Positions 50,728 through 59,811 of a stretch of DNA of 64,000 bases are shown here, piece after piece. Made by a program: the position numbers and the translations under genes. The notes beneath the pieces are model-generated. The model ran no database searches. It had not been told where the DNA came from and saw only the letters and a list, made by a program, of their open reading frames with translations. This DNA is from Streptosporangiaceae bacterium (GTDB lineage: Bacteria > Actinomycetota > Actinomycetes > Streptosporangiales > Streptosporangiaceae). The stretch spans positions 49,762-113,761 of the forward strand of contig JAICYD010000006.1 of assembly GCA_025934375.1 (NCBI GenBank), in the 5' to 3' direction. The number at the start of each line of letters is the position of its first letter. The stretch's first letter is position 1.

Positions 50728-51684
50728 CAGGGCAGTACGTAGCTCCTTCAGCGCGGTTGGGGACAGCCGCCAGTTCTGGTGGTACTGGCCGGCGCCCTGA
50801 TCCTCGTTGAGGTAGACCATCCCGGTCAGGTGATTGGCCCGGACGCCCGCCACGAGGTCAGGAACGGACTTGACCTGCCCGGCGACGGAGCCAATCCCCG
50901 TCTCGCTGGCCATGATGGGCTTGTCCGTCACCGCCTTGATCTGCGCGATCGTGTCGCCGAAGACCGTCTGGAAGTCGTCGCCGGGGAACGTGTAGTAGGC
51001 GTCGATGCCGTACATGTCGACCCCGGGGATGACGTACTCACTCGTAGGCGCGGCTGAGGCGTAGGTCCGGTTGATCGTCGCCATCCAGGTCACGTTGCCC
51101 GCGCCGGTGAAGCGGGACATCACGTGCGCCCACGCCGCCCGGTAGTCGGTGATCGAGGTGTGCGGCGCGCCCCAGTAATACCAGTCGCCGTTCGCCTCGG
51201 CGGCCCAGCTCACGATCACCGGGTGGCCGTAAGCGCGGATCTGCGCCGCCAGCGAGTCCAGGTACGCGTCGTCATCGCCGGCCGCCACCCGGGCCATGCT
51301 CATCGCGGGCTGGAGTTGCACGATGAGCTCGGCGCCGTGGGCGGCCGCGTCCTGGCCGAGCCGTTGCGGGAACGGGTCGCTCGCGTTCAGGTAGGTGACC
51401 ACGTACTTAACCGGCTGCCCGGCCTGCTCGCCGAACGCCTGAACGTCCGCCCAGGAGTTGCCCTCCGACGGCTCGTACACGCCGAGCGCCACCGGCGCCA
51501 CGGTAGCGGTCGGCGCCGTGGTGACCGGCGCCGTCGGCTTCGCCGGGCTGGCCGGCTTCGAGGGCGCCGGCGTCGCGGCCGCTGGCGTCGACGCTGACCG
51601 CGTGGCCGCCGGCGGCGAGGAGCAGCCGGCCACCGTCAGGCCGGCGACCGTCGCCAGCGCCGCGGCGATCGCCTTGATCCTCAA
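50716..51684 (-). CDS. GH26-type glycoside hydrolase lipoprotein
   Basis: A 322-residue surface lipoprotein: signal peptide ending in lipobox TVAGC, a Ser/Pro/Ala/Thr linker to about residue 65, then a TIM barrel. The acid/base Glu is in SWAAEANGDWYYWG and the nucleophile Glu in IMASETGIG, both as in GH26 beta-mannanase-like enzymes. TTG start at 51684 with GGAGGG upstream; overlaps the deacetylase frame by 4 nt. The last residues (LSGG) and the stop lie inside a dispersed repeat. By position it trims or releases the polymer made by the upstream GT2. Confidence 0.8.
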   Translation of the reverse strand: MRIKAIAAALATVAGLTVAGCSSPPAATRSASTPAAATPAPSKPASPAKPTAPVTTAPTATVAPVALGVYEPSEGNSWADVQAFGEQAGQPVKYVVTYLNASDPFPQRLGQDAAAHGAELIVQLQPAMSMARVAAGDDDAYLDSLAAQIRAYGHPVIVSWAAEANGDWYYWGAPHTSITDYRAAWAHVMSRFTGAGNVTWMATINRTYASAAPTSEYVIPGVDMYGIDAYYTFPGDDFQTVFGDTIAQIKAVTDKPIMASETGIGSVAGQVKSVPDLVAGVRANHLTGMVYLNEDQGAGQYHQNWRLSPTALKELRTALSGG

Positions 51685-52780
51685 CTCTGCCCTCCAGGCC
51701 GTGCGGAAGCGGTCCCCACGCTCGGATACTTGGTGTAGACGTCTTGCCGCTCCACCTGCTGGGCGAAGAACGCCAGGCTGTCGGTCCCGTGCACCTCATA
51801 GCGGTAGTGCTGGTTGGCGCGGGAGGTGTAGCCGTCGACGAAGACGACGGCGAACCGGCGGTCGGCGTGGTCGTTCAGCCAGAAGGCCGGCGAGGTCCCC
51901 GACTGCGGCTGGCTGGCATCCTGGGCCAGGTCGTTGAATGGCACCGCCCACATTCCGGTGTTCATCCGCGACCCCAGGTGCGCGTACTCGGCGGCCAGGC
52001 CCGCATCGATGTCATGGTTGACCCGCGCCCGGTAATCGGCGGTCGATTCCCCGTGCCGCTGGCATGGGTAGAAGTACGGGCAGCTGGTGCCCTTGGTCAG
52101 CTGAGCCCCTGCGGGCCGGAGTGGAAGGCGAACTCCCACGTTTCGCCCGGCAGGTTGGCCAGCTGCCCCCAGCTGGCGTCCCACCCCTTGTACTGGCGCG
52201 CGCCGTCCTGCGCGCCCTGCGCGAAGCCGGAGACCACCATTGACACCATCGTGAACCCGAAGTTCCGGAGCACCGGGGTCGCCCCCCCGTAGAAGTTCGC
52301 GATGCCGTCGTCGACGGTGAGCAGCACCGGCTTGGCGGGCAGGGTAGCCTGCCCGCCGGTAGCCCACGTTACGTACTGCGCGGAAGTGACGGTGCGGTAC
52401 CCATGGGAGTACAGCCACGACATCTGGTCGTAGAACTGGCGCTGCGTCACGCTATCCCGGCTGAACCCGGCGGTGGCGCACTGGCTCGCGGCCGGGGCGC
52501 AGCCATTGTCCATCTGGTGATAGGAAAGTACCGGGATGGACGAGATCCGCGCGGCCGGCGTGTCGTCGGGACCGCCAGAGTGGGCGGCGGTCAGCGACAG
52601 CCCGGTCTGGTTCACCTCCGGGATGTAGGGATACTTCTTCCCGTCCGGCAAGAACGTGTGAACGCACGACATGATCGCGGCGATCGCGATGGCGCCGAGG
52701 ACGAGCGCGATGACGGTCTCGGTGAGCAGGCGGTGCCGGCCGGGCGCGCTCACCCCCGCGAGCTTACGGTGCTTCACCAT
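51681..52780 (-). pseudogene. Polysaccharide deacetylase, broken by a 1-nt frameshift
   Basis: The N-terminal part (52780 to 52097, 228 codons) has one membrane helix (TETVIALVLGAIAIAAIMSC) and the NodB-type fold (PVLSYHQMD, LLTVDDG), then hits TGA at 52097-52099 just after WEFAFHSGPQG. The next frame continues at once with AQLTKGTSCPYFYPCQRHG and runs to 51681 with a coherent C-terminus. One extra G in the G4 run (C4 on the plus strand at 52106-52109) would restore one protein of about 365 residues. Either a real disruption, phase variation in a short homopolymer, or a base-call error. It lies in the operon between GT2 and GH26; a deacetylase would act on a GlcNAc-type polymer. Confidence 0.82.
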
Positions 52781-53823
52781 TGCGTCTGCCTCCCGGTGAT
52801 GGCCCGCCAGGCGCAGGTCAGGTACACGCCATAGCGGAAGAAGTCGTAAATGGTCTCGGGGATGAGCGCGGCGGCGACCAGCATGCCCTTGGCCCCCGTC
52901 CGCTGCACCGACAAGATCCGGTGCGCCATGAACAGCGGCAGCGTGCCGATCCACACCGGCGCCGGGGAGAAGTGCCCGGTCAGCGCGACGACCAGGGCAA
53001 TCTGCACGATGATGAGCACCACCGTCAGCATGCCGAAGCCCCACATCGCCTGCGCCGCGTAGTACCACGCAGTGACCCGGTTCAGCCCGTAGGTGCGCAG
53101 GTCGGTGAACGCCCCGCGCTGCCAGCGCAGCCGCTGCCGCCACAGCGCCGGGACCGTGTGCATCACGTCGGTGACCGCGTCGCACTCCGGCGGCGAGAGG
53201 GTGGCGAAGCCGAGGGTCTTCAGCGCCAGGGTCAGCTCGTAATCCTCGGTGATCGACGCGGTGCTGTACACCTCGCCCACCGAAGGGCCGGGCAGCGCGC
53301 CGGAAAGCCGCGCGCTGATGATCGCCCGCAAGGTCGCCACCGGGAACAGGGCCGAGGTCCCCACCACGATCCGCGTCTTGTTCCCGCGCCGGTTGATGGC
53401 CCGGCCGTCCCTGGCGAACTCGTTCTCCTGGATGATGCGCAGCAGCGACGTGCCGGTCGGCGGGCTGGCGTACCGGCCGCTGATCACCGCGCCGGGATGC
53501 CGCGCCGCCCATGCGCTGGCCACCTCGAGCCACCGGGACGCCGGCATCGTGTCGGCGTCCTGGACGAACACGTAGTCCGAGTCGTCCAGCTCGCCGAGGA
53601 TCCGGTCCAGCGCCTGATTGAGCGCGCCGCCCTTCTTGTGCGCGTTGCCGGCCGACTCCCAGACCTCCGCGCCTGCCGCGCCGGCCAGCGCGACCGTGTC
53701 ATCGGTGCTGTTGTCCGACATCACCACGATTCGCTCAGGCGGGCGGGTCTGGCTGGCCAGGTTCTTGACGACCGGCTCGATCCACTCGGCCTCGTTGTGG
53801 GCCGGGATAAGCGCGACGATCAT
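52774..53823 (-). CDS. Family 2 glycosyltransferase, processive type
   Basis: A 349-residue membrane glycosyltransferase. The cytosolic GT2 domain has IVALIPAHNEAEWI, the DxD-like FVQDADTMP, EDYELTLAL and the processive QRLRWQRGA (Q/RxxRW-like) motif; three C-terminal hydrophobic helices follow (about 255-345). This resembles cellulose/poly-GlcNAc (IcaA/PgaC-type) synthases. It overlaps the small membrane protein before it (4 nt) and the deacetylase after it (7 nt). Probably makes an exported polysaccharide modified by the next two genes. Confidence 0.85.
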   Translation of the reverse strand: MIVALIPAHNEAEWIEPVVKNLASQTRPPERIVVMSDNSTDDTVALAGAAGAEVWESAGNAHKKGGALNQALDRILGELDDSDYVFVQDADTMPASRWLEVASAWAARHPGAVISGRYASPPTGTSLLRIIQENEFARDGRAINRRGNKTRIVVGTSALFPVATLRAIISARLSGALPGPSVGEVYSTASITEDYELTLALKTLGFATLSPPECDAVTDVMHTVPALWRQRLRWQRGAFTDLRTYGLNRVTAWYYAAQAMWGFGMLTVVLIIVQIALVVALTGHFSPAPVWIGTLPLFMAHRILSVQRTGAKGMLVAAALIPETIYDFFRYGVYLTCAWRAITGRQTQW

Positions 53824-54059
53824 GGCGACTCATTCCCTCGCGCCAGCTCTCGCCGCGCGGCGATTTCCGCTCGCCGGGGTAGCAGCCCGCGGATCGCGCC
53901 GATCGCGAAGACGATTGTCAGCACGAGCAGCGCGATGCCCAGGCCGCGCAGCGAGGTGGCGGCAAGGCCGTGCAAGTTGGCCGAGACGCTGACAGCGGCC
54001 CCGGAACCCGCGCCGGACGCCGAGACCGGCATCATTCCGTGCGTGTTGAGCATGCTCAT
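53820..54059 (-). CDS. Small single-helix membrane protein heading the polysaccharide operon
   Basis: A 79-residue protein with one hydrophobic helix (about 38-58: LRGLGIALLVLTIVFAIGAI) and a basic C-terminus (RRAEIAARRELARG). Coding is supported by the AAGGAAGG ribosome site and the 4-nt overlap with the glycosyltransferase. Position suggests a small subunit of the synthase complex, analogous to short partners of poly-GlcNAc synthases; no homology is claimed. Confidence 0.6.
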   Translation of the reverse strand: MSMLNTHGMMPVSASGAGSGAAVSVSANLHGLAATSLRGLGIALLVLTIVFAIGAIRGLLPRRAEIAARRELARGNESP

Positions 54060-54211
54060 CAGGGGCCTTCCTTATGGTCAGGGTGCCGGGTGCAGGGGCA
54101 GCGAGTTGTCTAGGTACCTCGTCACTCTGCGTGCTCAATGTGGTGGTTCCGTGACCGGAAAGGGTGCAGGCGGGTTGCAGTGAGTAATCGCAGGGAAGGA
54201 AGCAGTGCAGG

Positions 54212-55027
54212 GTGCCATGGGACTGCGCGTGGGGGGCACAGCACGGCATGGGGCAGCACGGCATGGGGGAGCAGGCTGACGAGCAGCGGCGGCGTGAGGA
54301 GTTCCTCGCCATCGTCTCGCATGAGATGCGGACACCGCTGACCTCGATCATCTCCTTTGGCGAGCTGATCAGGGGCGAGGCGGAAGGGCTGTCTCCTGAG
54401 GGGCGCCGGTACCTGGACATCATCGAGCGCGCCGCCGACCGCCTCCTCAGGCTGGTCAGCGACCTGCTCATGCTGAGCCGGATCGAGGAGGGCGCGCTGC
54501 CGCTCGACCTGGCGCCGGTCGACGTGCTCCGCCTGGTCTCCGATGCCGTCCTGGCGGCCACGCCGCTGGCCGCCAAGCAGGACATCACCATCCACCTGGA
54601 CGCAACGGAGGGTCCCATGCTGCGGGGTGACCACCGGCGGCTGCTGCAGGTGCTGGACAACCTGATCGGCAACGCTGTCAAGTTCTCGCACCCGCACACC
54701 CTGGTCCGGGTCACCGCGCGGTTCCACGCGGTGCGCGGCCCTGAGGGCGGCACCTGGCGGATCGGCGTGATCGATACGGGGATCGGGATACCGCCCGATG
54801 AGATCGAGCGGCTGTTCCGCCGCTTCGCCCGCGCGTCCAATGCCCGGACCTCCGGGCTGCCGGGCACCGGCCTGGGCCTGTCCATCGTCAAGGTGATCAC
54901 CGAGATGCACGGCGGGCACGTCCGGGTGCACAGCGTCCTGGGCGAGGGAACCCGGTTCAGCGTCATCCTCCCGGTGGCCGGCCCGGCGCAGGGTCAGCTG
55001 CCCGGCCAGCGCGTCGGTCTCTCATGA
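54212..55027 (+). CDS. Soluble HisKA/HATPase histidine kinase
   Basis: A 271-residue kinase with no membrane segment. H box FLAIVSHEMRTPLTSI (His near residue 37), N box LIGNAVKFSHP, G1 DTGIGIPP, F box RLFRRF and G2 GTGLGLSIVK are all intact. The first ~25 residues are Gly/His/Met-rich and encoded by a short GCACGGCATGGGG duplication, so the start (GTG 54212, after GGGAAGGAAG) is uncertain; ATG 54248 is an alternative. Overlaps an OmpR-type regulator by 4 nt, its likely partner. Divergent from the polysaccharide operon across 152 bp. Confidence 0.85.
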   Translation: MPWDCAWGAQHGMGQHGMGEQADEQRRREEFLAIVSHEMRTPLTSIISFGELIRGEAEGLSPEGRRYLDIIERAADRLLRLVSDLLMLSRIEEGALPLDLAPVDVLRLVSDAVLAATPLAAKQDITIHLDATEGPMLRGDHRRLLQVLDNLIGNAVKFSHPHTLVRVTARFHAVRGPEGGTWRIGVIDTGIGIPPDEIERLFRRFARASNARTSGLPGTGLGLSIVKVITEMHGGHVRVHSVLGEGTRFSVILPVAGPAQGQLPGQRVGLS

Positions 55028-55713
55028 CGGCCCGGCAAGTCCTGGTGATCGAGGACGACAAGGACATAGCGCTTGGCTTGCGCATCGTCCTCGAGCGCGG
55101 GGGATTCGAGGCCACGCTCGCCGGCAACGGTCGAGACGGGCTCCGCGTCTTCCACACTGCCCGCCCCGACCTGGTCATCCTCGACGTCGGGCTGCCGGAG
55201 ATGGACGGCTGGACGGTGCTGGAGCGGATCCGTGACCTGTCCGACGTGCCGGTCCTCATGCTCACCGCCCACGGCCAGGAGTCCGACAAGGTCCGCGGCC
55301 TGCACGGCGGCGCGGATGACTACCTGACCAAGCCGTTCGGGAACGATGAGCTGACCGCCCGCGCGCTGGCGCTGCTGCGCCGGCGGCCGTCGGCCGAGGT
55401 CGCCGAGGCCCCCGAGGTCTTCGACGACGGTGTCATCGAGGTGAACTTCGCCGCCCGCGAGGTCAGCGTCAACGGCGAGCCGGTCGCGCTGACCCCCACC
55501 GAGTACCGGCTGCTCGCCGCGCTGGTCCGCCACCAGGGCCAGGTCCTGTCCGCGCAGACGCTGCTCGACCTGGCCTGGAGCGACCCGCTTGGCATCGGGC
55601 CGGACCGGGTCAAGTACACCGTCATGCGGCTGCGCCGCAAGCTCGGCGCGGACACCGAAGCATCCCCGATCGAGGCCGTCCGGGGCTTCGGCTACCGGTT
55701 TCGCAGGAAATGA
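55024..55713 (+). CDS. OmpR-type winged-helix response regulator
   Basis: A 229-residue regulator. The receiver has VIEDDKDIAL, acceptor Asp in LVILDVGLPEMDGW, Thr in LMLTAHG and Lys in YLTKPFG; the C-terminal winged helix includes EYRLLAALVRHQGQVLS and a terminal VRGFGYRFRRK. Partner of the soluble kinase upstream (ATGA overlap). Confidence 0.92.
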   Translation: MTARQVLVIEDDKDIALGLRIVLERGGFEATLAGNGRDGLRVFHTARPDLVILDVGLPEMDGWTVLERIRDLSDVPVLMLTAHGQESDKVRGLHGGADDYLTKPFGNDELTARALALLRRRPSAEVAEAPEVFDDGVIEVNFAAREVSVNGEPVALTPTEYRLLAALVRHQGQVLSAQTLLDLAWSDPLGIGPDRVKYTVMRLRRKLGADTEASPIEAVRGFGYRFRRK

Positions 55714-55788
55714 GGCCCTCACCCGCGCAACCGCGTCGCACCTGGCGCGCCACATGCCTGCCACCTGGGGGAGGCAGGATTAGCGCCC

Positions 55789-56184
55789 GTGACCGAGACC
55801 CCATCCCCTGCCCCCTCCGGGCGCATCCTCCTCGTCGAGGATGATCCCGACGCCGCGATGTTCTTCCGGGATGTCCTCACCGGCCGCGGCGGCTACGACG
55901 TCACCCACACCGCTGATCCGGCCCTGGCGCTGAGCCTGGCCACCCGCGAGACGTGGGGCTTGTTGCTCACCGACCTCCACTTGCCGGGCATGACCGGGCT
56001 GGAGTTGCTGGCGGCGGTCCGCGCGGTCCGCCCGGCGCTGCCGGTGATGATGGTCAGCGCCCACGATCCTGCGCTGCTGCACCTTCCCTATGGTTTCCCG
56101 GACGCTTTCCTGCACAAGCCCGTTCCCGCCGGGGACCTGCTGAACACCGCCGCCGTCCTGATGGCCAGGCATCGCACCGCGTAA
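55789..56184 (+). CDS. Receiver-only response regulator
   Basis: A 131-residue stand-alone receiver: ILLVEDDPDAAMFF, acceptor Asp in LLLTDLHLPGMTGL, VMMVSAHDP and Lys in FLHKPVPAGDL. There is no output domain; it could take phosphate from the upstream kinase or tune it. GTG start 75 bp after the OmpR-type gene, same strand. Confidence 0.88.
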   Translation: MTETPSPAPSGRILLVEDDPDAAMFFRDVLTGRGGYDVTHTADPALALSLATRETWGLLLTDLHLPGMTGLELLAAVRAVRPALPVMMVSAHDPALLHLPYGFPDAFLHKPVPAGDLLNTAAVLMARHRTA

Positions 56185-56265
56185 CTATCTCGCTGTTTCC
56201 CGGCGAGCGCTCAGAAGGCCGTGATTGACTCTCGGGGTGCGATAACGGGCGTTGGGAGGCTTCGC

Positions 56266-57825
56266 ATGAAGTGCGCGTGGTGCGGATTCGAGCGTGATGA
56301 GCAGGCGGGCCCCTGCCCGCGCTGCCAGTTCGTCGCTCCGGGACAGGCGCAAGATAGCGCGCGGCCACAGCGCCAGCCGGAGGGACAGCGTCAGCCGGAG
56401 CGACAGCGCCAGCCGGGAGGCTATCAGGCGCCCGCGTCGGCGTTTGAGCCGACCGCTAAGCACGCGCCCGTCCGCCCGGGACCGGCCCCTGACTCGACCG
56501 CGACGTTCGACGCCCCCCCGTCGGGGTTCGATTCACCGCCGCCGTTCGGCACGCCCCCGGGCTACCAGGCCGCCCCGGCGTACGCGGCGCCAGGCGGTTA
56601 CCAGGCACCGGGCGCTTACCAGCCGCCGTCTTCCCCGCCGCCCCCGCCAGGGTATTCCGGGGCAGGGTATTCCGGGGCAGGCTATCCGGGGGCGGGGTAT
56701 TCGGCCCCCGGGTACTCGGCTCCCGGTCCCTCATCGGCGGGGGGATCGCAGAGCGTGCGCGAGCAACTGGTCGCCGCCCAGCAAAAGCTGCCCGCCCACC
56801 TGCCCGGCATCCCGCTCGAGCTGCTGGGCGTATGCGGCGTGATGGCGCTATCGGCCTTGCTGCTGCTCTGGCCGGGCTTGCAACTGCTCTCGGATGGCTT
56901 CCCGCTGCTCGGCGACGGGTCCTTTGGCCTGGCCATCGGGCTGCTCGCGATCGACCTGGGCGCGCTCGTCCTCGCCCTCGCCGCTGCCTTGGGCCTGCTC
57001 GCGTGGCGGCTCAGCCATGGTGACCGGGTCGCCCGCGGGATGAGCTACATCCTGCTCGGCGCGATCATCTTCGCGGTCATCGTCGGCGGCAGCCACCCCA
57101 CCGGGCTGATCATCGTGATGCTGCTCAGTGCCGCCTGCCTCATCGTCTTGGCGGCCGCCCCCAACGTCCGGCAGTTCTTCACCGGCGCCGCCGCGCCGGA
57201 AGGCGGTCAGCCGGTATCGGTCACGATCGCCCGCACGCTGCTCACCTGGTTCGCGGTCGCGGCGATCTTCCTCGGGATCACGTTCCTGCCGATGGGGATC
57301 CTCGGCGGGCAGATGGTGTTCGCCGGGGTTATCTTCGTCGGGGTCGGCGTCGGCGTCTTCCTGCTCAGCTCGCGGCTGGCGCGCGGCGAGCCCACCGCCC
57401 GGCTCATCGTGACGATCTTGATGGCGGTCTACGCGCTCCTCGCGCTGATCGGCGGCGGCCGCAACACCGGCACCCTGCTCGACCTCGGAATCGCGGCGGG
57501 CATCGTCTGCCTGCTGTGGCTGCCCCAGGACGCCAAGGACTTCTTCGCCCAGCCGCCGGCCCCGGTCCGGCAGTCGCCATTCGCCGCGCCCGGTTACGGT
57601 CCTCCCGGTTACGGTGCCCCCGGTCAGGGCGCCCAGGGTAGCCCCTCCTTCGGCGGTAACGGCGACGGCGCGCCTGGTTATGGCGGCTCTGGCTACGGCG
57701 GTGCTGGCTACGGCGGTGCTGGCTACGGCGGTGCTGGCTACGGCGGTGCTGGCTATGACAGTGCTGGCTATGACAATGGCGCCGGCCACGGCCAGTGGGG
57801 CAACGGCCAGGATGGCTACCGCTGA
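56266..57825 (+). CDS. Polytopic membrane protein with zinc ribbon and Gly/Tyr repeats
   Basis: A 519-residue protein. Residues 2-23 form a zinc-ribbon-like pair (CAWC...CPRC). Residues about 25-185 are Pro/Gln/Gly/Tyr-rich (GYSGAGYPGAG-type repeats). About 195-430 contains eight or more hydrophobic helices. The C-terminal ~80 residues are again GYGGAGYGGAG repeats (57676-57770). ATG 56266 follows GGGAGG; the frame is open from 56221. Zn ribbon plus disordered tail plus membrane block is seen in actinobacterial membrane proteins of unknown role. Confidence 0.75.
   Translation: MKCAWCGFERDEQAGPCPRCQFVAPGQAQDSARPQRQPEGQRQPERQRQPGGYQAPASAFEPTAKHAPVRPGPAPDSTATFDAPPSGFDSPPPFGTPPGYQAAPAYAAPGGYQAPGAYQPPSSPPPPPGYSGAGYSGAGYPGAGYSAPGYSAPGPSSAGGSQSVREQLVAAQQKLPAHLPGIPLELLGVCGVMALSALLLLWPGLQLLSDGFPLLGDGSFGLAIGLLAIDLGALVLALAAALGLLAWRLSHGDRVARGMSYILLGAIIFAVIVGGSHPTGLIIVMLLSAACLIVLAAAPNVRQFFTGAAAPEGGQPVSVTIARTLLTWFAVAAIFLGITFLPMGILGGQMVFAGVIFVGVGVGVFLLSSRLARGEPTARLIVTILMAVYALLALIGGGRNTGTLLDLGIAAGIVCLLWLPQDAKDFFAQPPAPVRQSPFAAPGYGPPGYGAPGQGAQGSPSFGGNGDGAPGYGGSGYGGAGYGGAGYGGAGYGGAGYDSAGYDNGAGHGQWGNGQDGYR
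57676..57774 (+). repeat. 15-bp tandem repeats encoding GYGGA units
   Basis: Several nearly identical copies of GGCTACGGCGGTGCT encode the Gly-Tyr-Gly-Gly-Ala tail of the membrane protein, grading into GGCTATGACAGTGCT variants. Frame-preserving slippage region. Confidence 0.8.
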
Positions 57826-59015
57826 GAAGTCCCGAGGTAAGCGCCGAGATCCCGGACGGTTCGCCGTTCGGGCTGGACAACCTTCCTTACGGGATCTTCT
57901 CCCCGCCCGGCGCCCCGGTCGGCGCGCGGCCGCGGGCCGGCGCTCGCGTTGGCGACAGCGTTGTCGACCTCGCCGCCGTGCTCGGCGAGGATGTCTTCAC
58001 CGCCCCCACGCTGAACGGCTTCCTGGCCCAGGGGCCGCGGCGCTGGGCGCAGGTCCGCGCACGGCTCCAGCAGATCCTGGCGGGCGGCGAGAGCGTGCCC
58101 GGCTACCCCCTGGCCGACGTGACCCTCCACCTGCCGGTCGAGATCGCCGACTACGTGGACTTCTACGCCTCCGAGCACCACGCGTCCAATGTCGGTCGGC
58201 TATTGCGGCCGGACGCGCCGCCGCTGATGCCGAACTGGAAGCACCTGCCCGTCGGCTATCACGGCCGGGCCGGCACCGTCGTCGTTTCCGGTACTGACAT
58301 CGTCCGCCCGTCCGGCCAGCGCAAGCTCCCCGGCGACGACGCGCCCACGTTCGGCCCGAGCGTCCGGCTTGACATCGAGGCCGAGCTCGGCTTCATCGTC
58401 GGCGTCGGCTCCGCGCTGGGCGAGCCGGTCGCCGTGGACGCCTTCGCCGACCACGTCTTCGGGGCGGTCCTCGTCAACGACTGGTCGGCGCGCGACATCC
58501 AGGCCTGGGAGTACGTGCCGCTCGGCCCGCACCTGGGCAAGAGCTTCGCGACGTCGATTTCACCGTGGGTCGTCCCCCTGGCCGCGCTGGAGGCCGCGCG
58601 GATCCCGCTACCCGGCCAGGACCCGCGCCCGCTGCCCTACCTGCGCGGCACGCGGGACTGGGGCCTGGACGTCGACCTGATCGTGTCGTGGAACGGCCAG
58701 GTGGTCGCCCGGCCGCCCTACCGGTCCATGTACTGGTCACCCGCCCAGATGCTCGCGCACATGACCGTCAACGGCGCGTCATCTCGGACCGGCGACCTGT
58801 TCGCCTCCGGCACCATCTCCGGCCCGGACCCGGCTCAGCGCGGCGCCTTCCTCGAGCTGACCTGGGGCGGCGCGGAGCCGGTCACGGTCAACGGCCAGTC
58901 CCGGACGTTCCTGCGAGACGGCGACGAGGTCGTGATCACCGCGACCGCCCCCGGCCCGCGCGGGGCTCGCATCGGCTTCGGCGAAGTAGCCGGCACGATC
59001 CGCCCGGCCCGCTAG
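57795..59015 (+). CDS. fahA: Fumarylacetoacetase
   Basis: Hydrolase of fumarylacetoacetate, last step of tyrosine/homogentisate breakdown; 406 residues as read. SH3-like N-terminal domain (PFGLDNLPYGIFSPPG), then the catalytic FAH domain: DFYASEHHASNVG, PNWKHLPVGYHGRAGTVVVS, LDIEAELGFIVG, VLVNDWSARDIQAWEY and SMYWSPAQMLAHMT. The start is doubtful: GTG 57795 lies 31 nt inside the previous gene and gives an unconserved lead; CTG 57822 is nearer the family start, and there is no ATG, GTG or TTG between. Convergent with the L,D-transpeptidase. No other homogentisate genes are in the window. Confidence 0.88.
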   Translation: MGQRPGWLPLRSPEVSAEIPDGSPFGLDNLPYGIFSPPGAPVGARPRAGARVGDSVVDLAAVLGEDVFTAPTLNGFLAQGPRRWAQVRARLQQILAGGESVPGYPLADVTLHLPVEIADYVDFYASEHHASNVGRLLRPDAPPLMPNWKHLPVGYHGRAGTVVVSGTDIVRPSGQRKLPGDDAPTFGPSVRLDIEAELGFIVGVGSALGEPVAVDAFADHVFGAVLVNDWSARDIQAWEYVPLGPHLGKSFATSISPWVVPLAALEAARIPLPGQDPRPLPYLRGTRDWGLDVDLIVSWNGQVVARPPYRSMYWSPAQMLAHMTVNGASSRTGDLFASGTISGPDPAQRGAFLELTWGGAEPVTVNGQSRTFLRDGDEVVITATAPGPRGARIGFGEVAGTIRPAR

Positions 59016-59025
59016 GCCCCGGCTC

Positions 59026-59811
59026 CTACCCGGTGATGGTGATCGTCGGGTTGGCGGCGGGCTTAAGCCACCGCAAGACCTTCAGCAGTTCCGCGCTCGG
59101 CAGCGAGACGCAGCCAGCGGTCGCGCCGCCGGTACCGACGTGCAAGAAGATCGCGCTGCCAAGGCCCGGTGTCCGCGCGGTGTTGTAGGCGATCACCGCC
59201 GCGTAGTCGTACGCGGGGGTGACGTGCAGCGGCTCGGGCGCCCGGCCCGCGCTCGCCGAGCGCGTGTCGACCCATTGGTTGTACCGGGCGCTGCTGGAAT
59301 CGTCATCCCAGTAGTCATAGCTGTAGGCGTGCCGGTAGGAGTACGAGACGCCCGGGTTCGCCAGCACGCCGAAGAAGAAGCTGAAGCCGTAGGTCCCCGA
59401 CGGCGTCCGCCCGTCCCCCTCGCGCTTCTTGCCCGGCGGCGCCACCCCGTGGTACCCCACGCGCGCCGTCCACGGCCCGAACACCTGAACCCAGCGCGTG
59501 CTACTCGACCCCGACAGCTGGTACGCCCGCAACGTCGCGTACGTGGTGCCGTAAGACGACGCCGAGACCGTGATCCGCTGCCGTACCGCCGATGTCGCCG
59601 CCGCCATGGTGGTGTTGGCCTGGACAGTGTTCGCTGGCACGGTGTCGGCCCGCACGGTGTCGGCCCGCACGGTGTCGGCCCGCACGGTGTCGGCCCGGGT
59701 GACCGCCCTGGCGGGCGCGACCGTGGCCAGCCCGGCCAGCAAGACCACGGCGAGGATGGCCGCCGAGGCAGCCGCGACCCGTACCACCATCCGACGCCTC
59801 AGGTGCCTCAT
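59026..59811 (-). CDS. L,D-transpeptidase family protein (YkuD-like), secreted
   Basis: Exported peptidoglycan-type enzyme, 261 residues. Signal peptide (VAAASAAILAVVLLAGLATV), then a repeat-rich tether of RADTV units (about 38-60), then the YkuD-type catalytic domain with VGYHGVAPPGKKREGDGRTPSGTYGF and the active site FLHVGTGGATAGCVSLP (His, Cys). Probably forms or cleaves 3-3 cross-links or anchors proteins to the wall. Confidence 0.86.
   Translation of the reverse strand: MRHLRRRMVVRVAAASAAILAVVLLAGLATVAPARAVTRADTVRADTVRADTVRADTVPANTVQANTTMAAATSAVRQRITVSASSYGTTYATLRAYQLSGSSSTRWVQVFGPWTARVGYHGVAPPGKKREGDGRTPSGTYGFSFFFGVLANPGVSYSYRHAYSYDYWDDDSSSARYNQWVDTRSASAGRAPEPLHVTPAYDYAAVIAYNTARTPGLGSAIFLHVGTGGATAGCVSLPSAELLKVLRWLKPAANPTITITG
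59639..59697 (-). repeat. 15-bp tandem repeat in the transpeptidase tether
   Basis: Four contiguous copies of a 15-bp unit (plus strand GGCCCGCACGGTGTC) encode the RADTV repeats; degenerate copies (PANTV, QANT) follow. In-frame length variation would change tether length. Confidence 0.8.
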
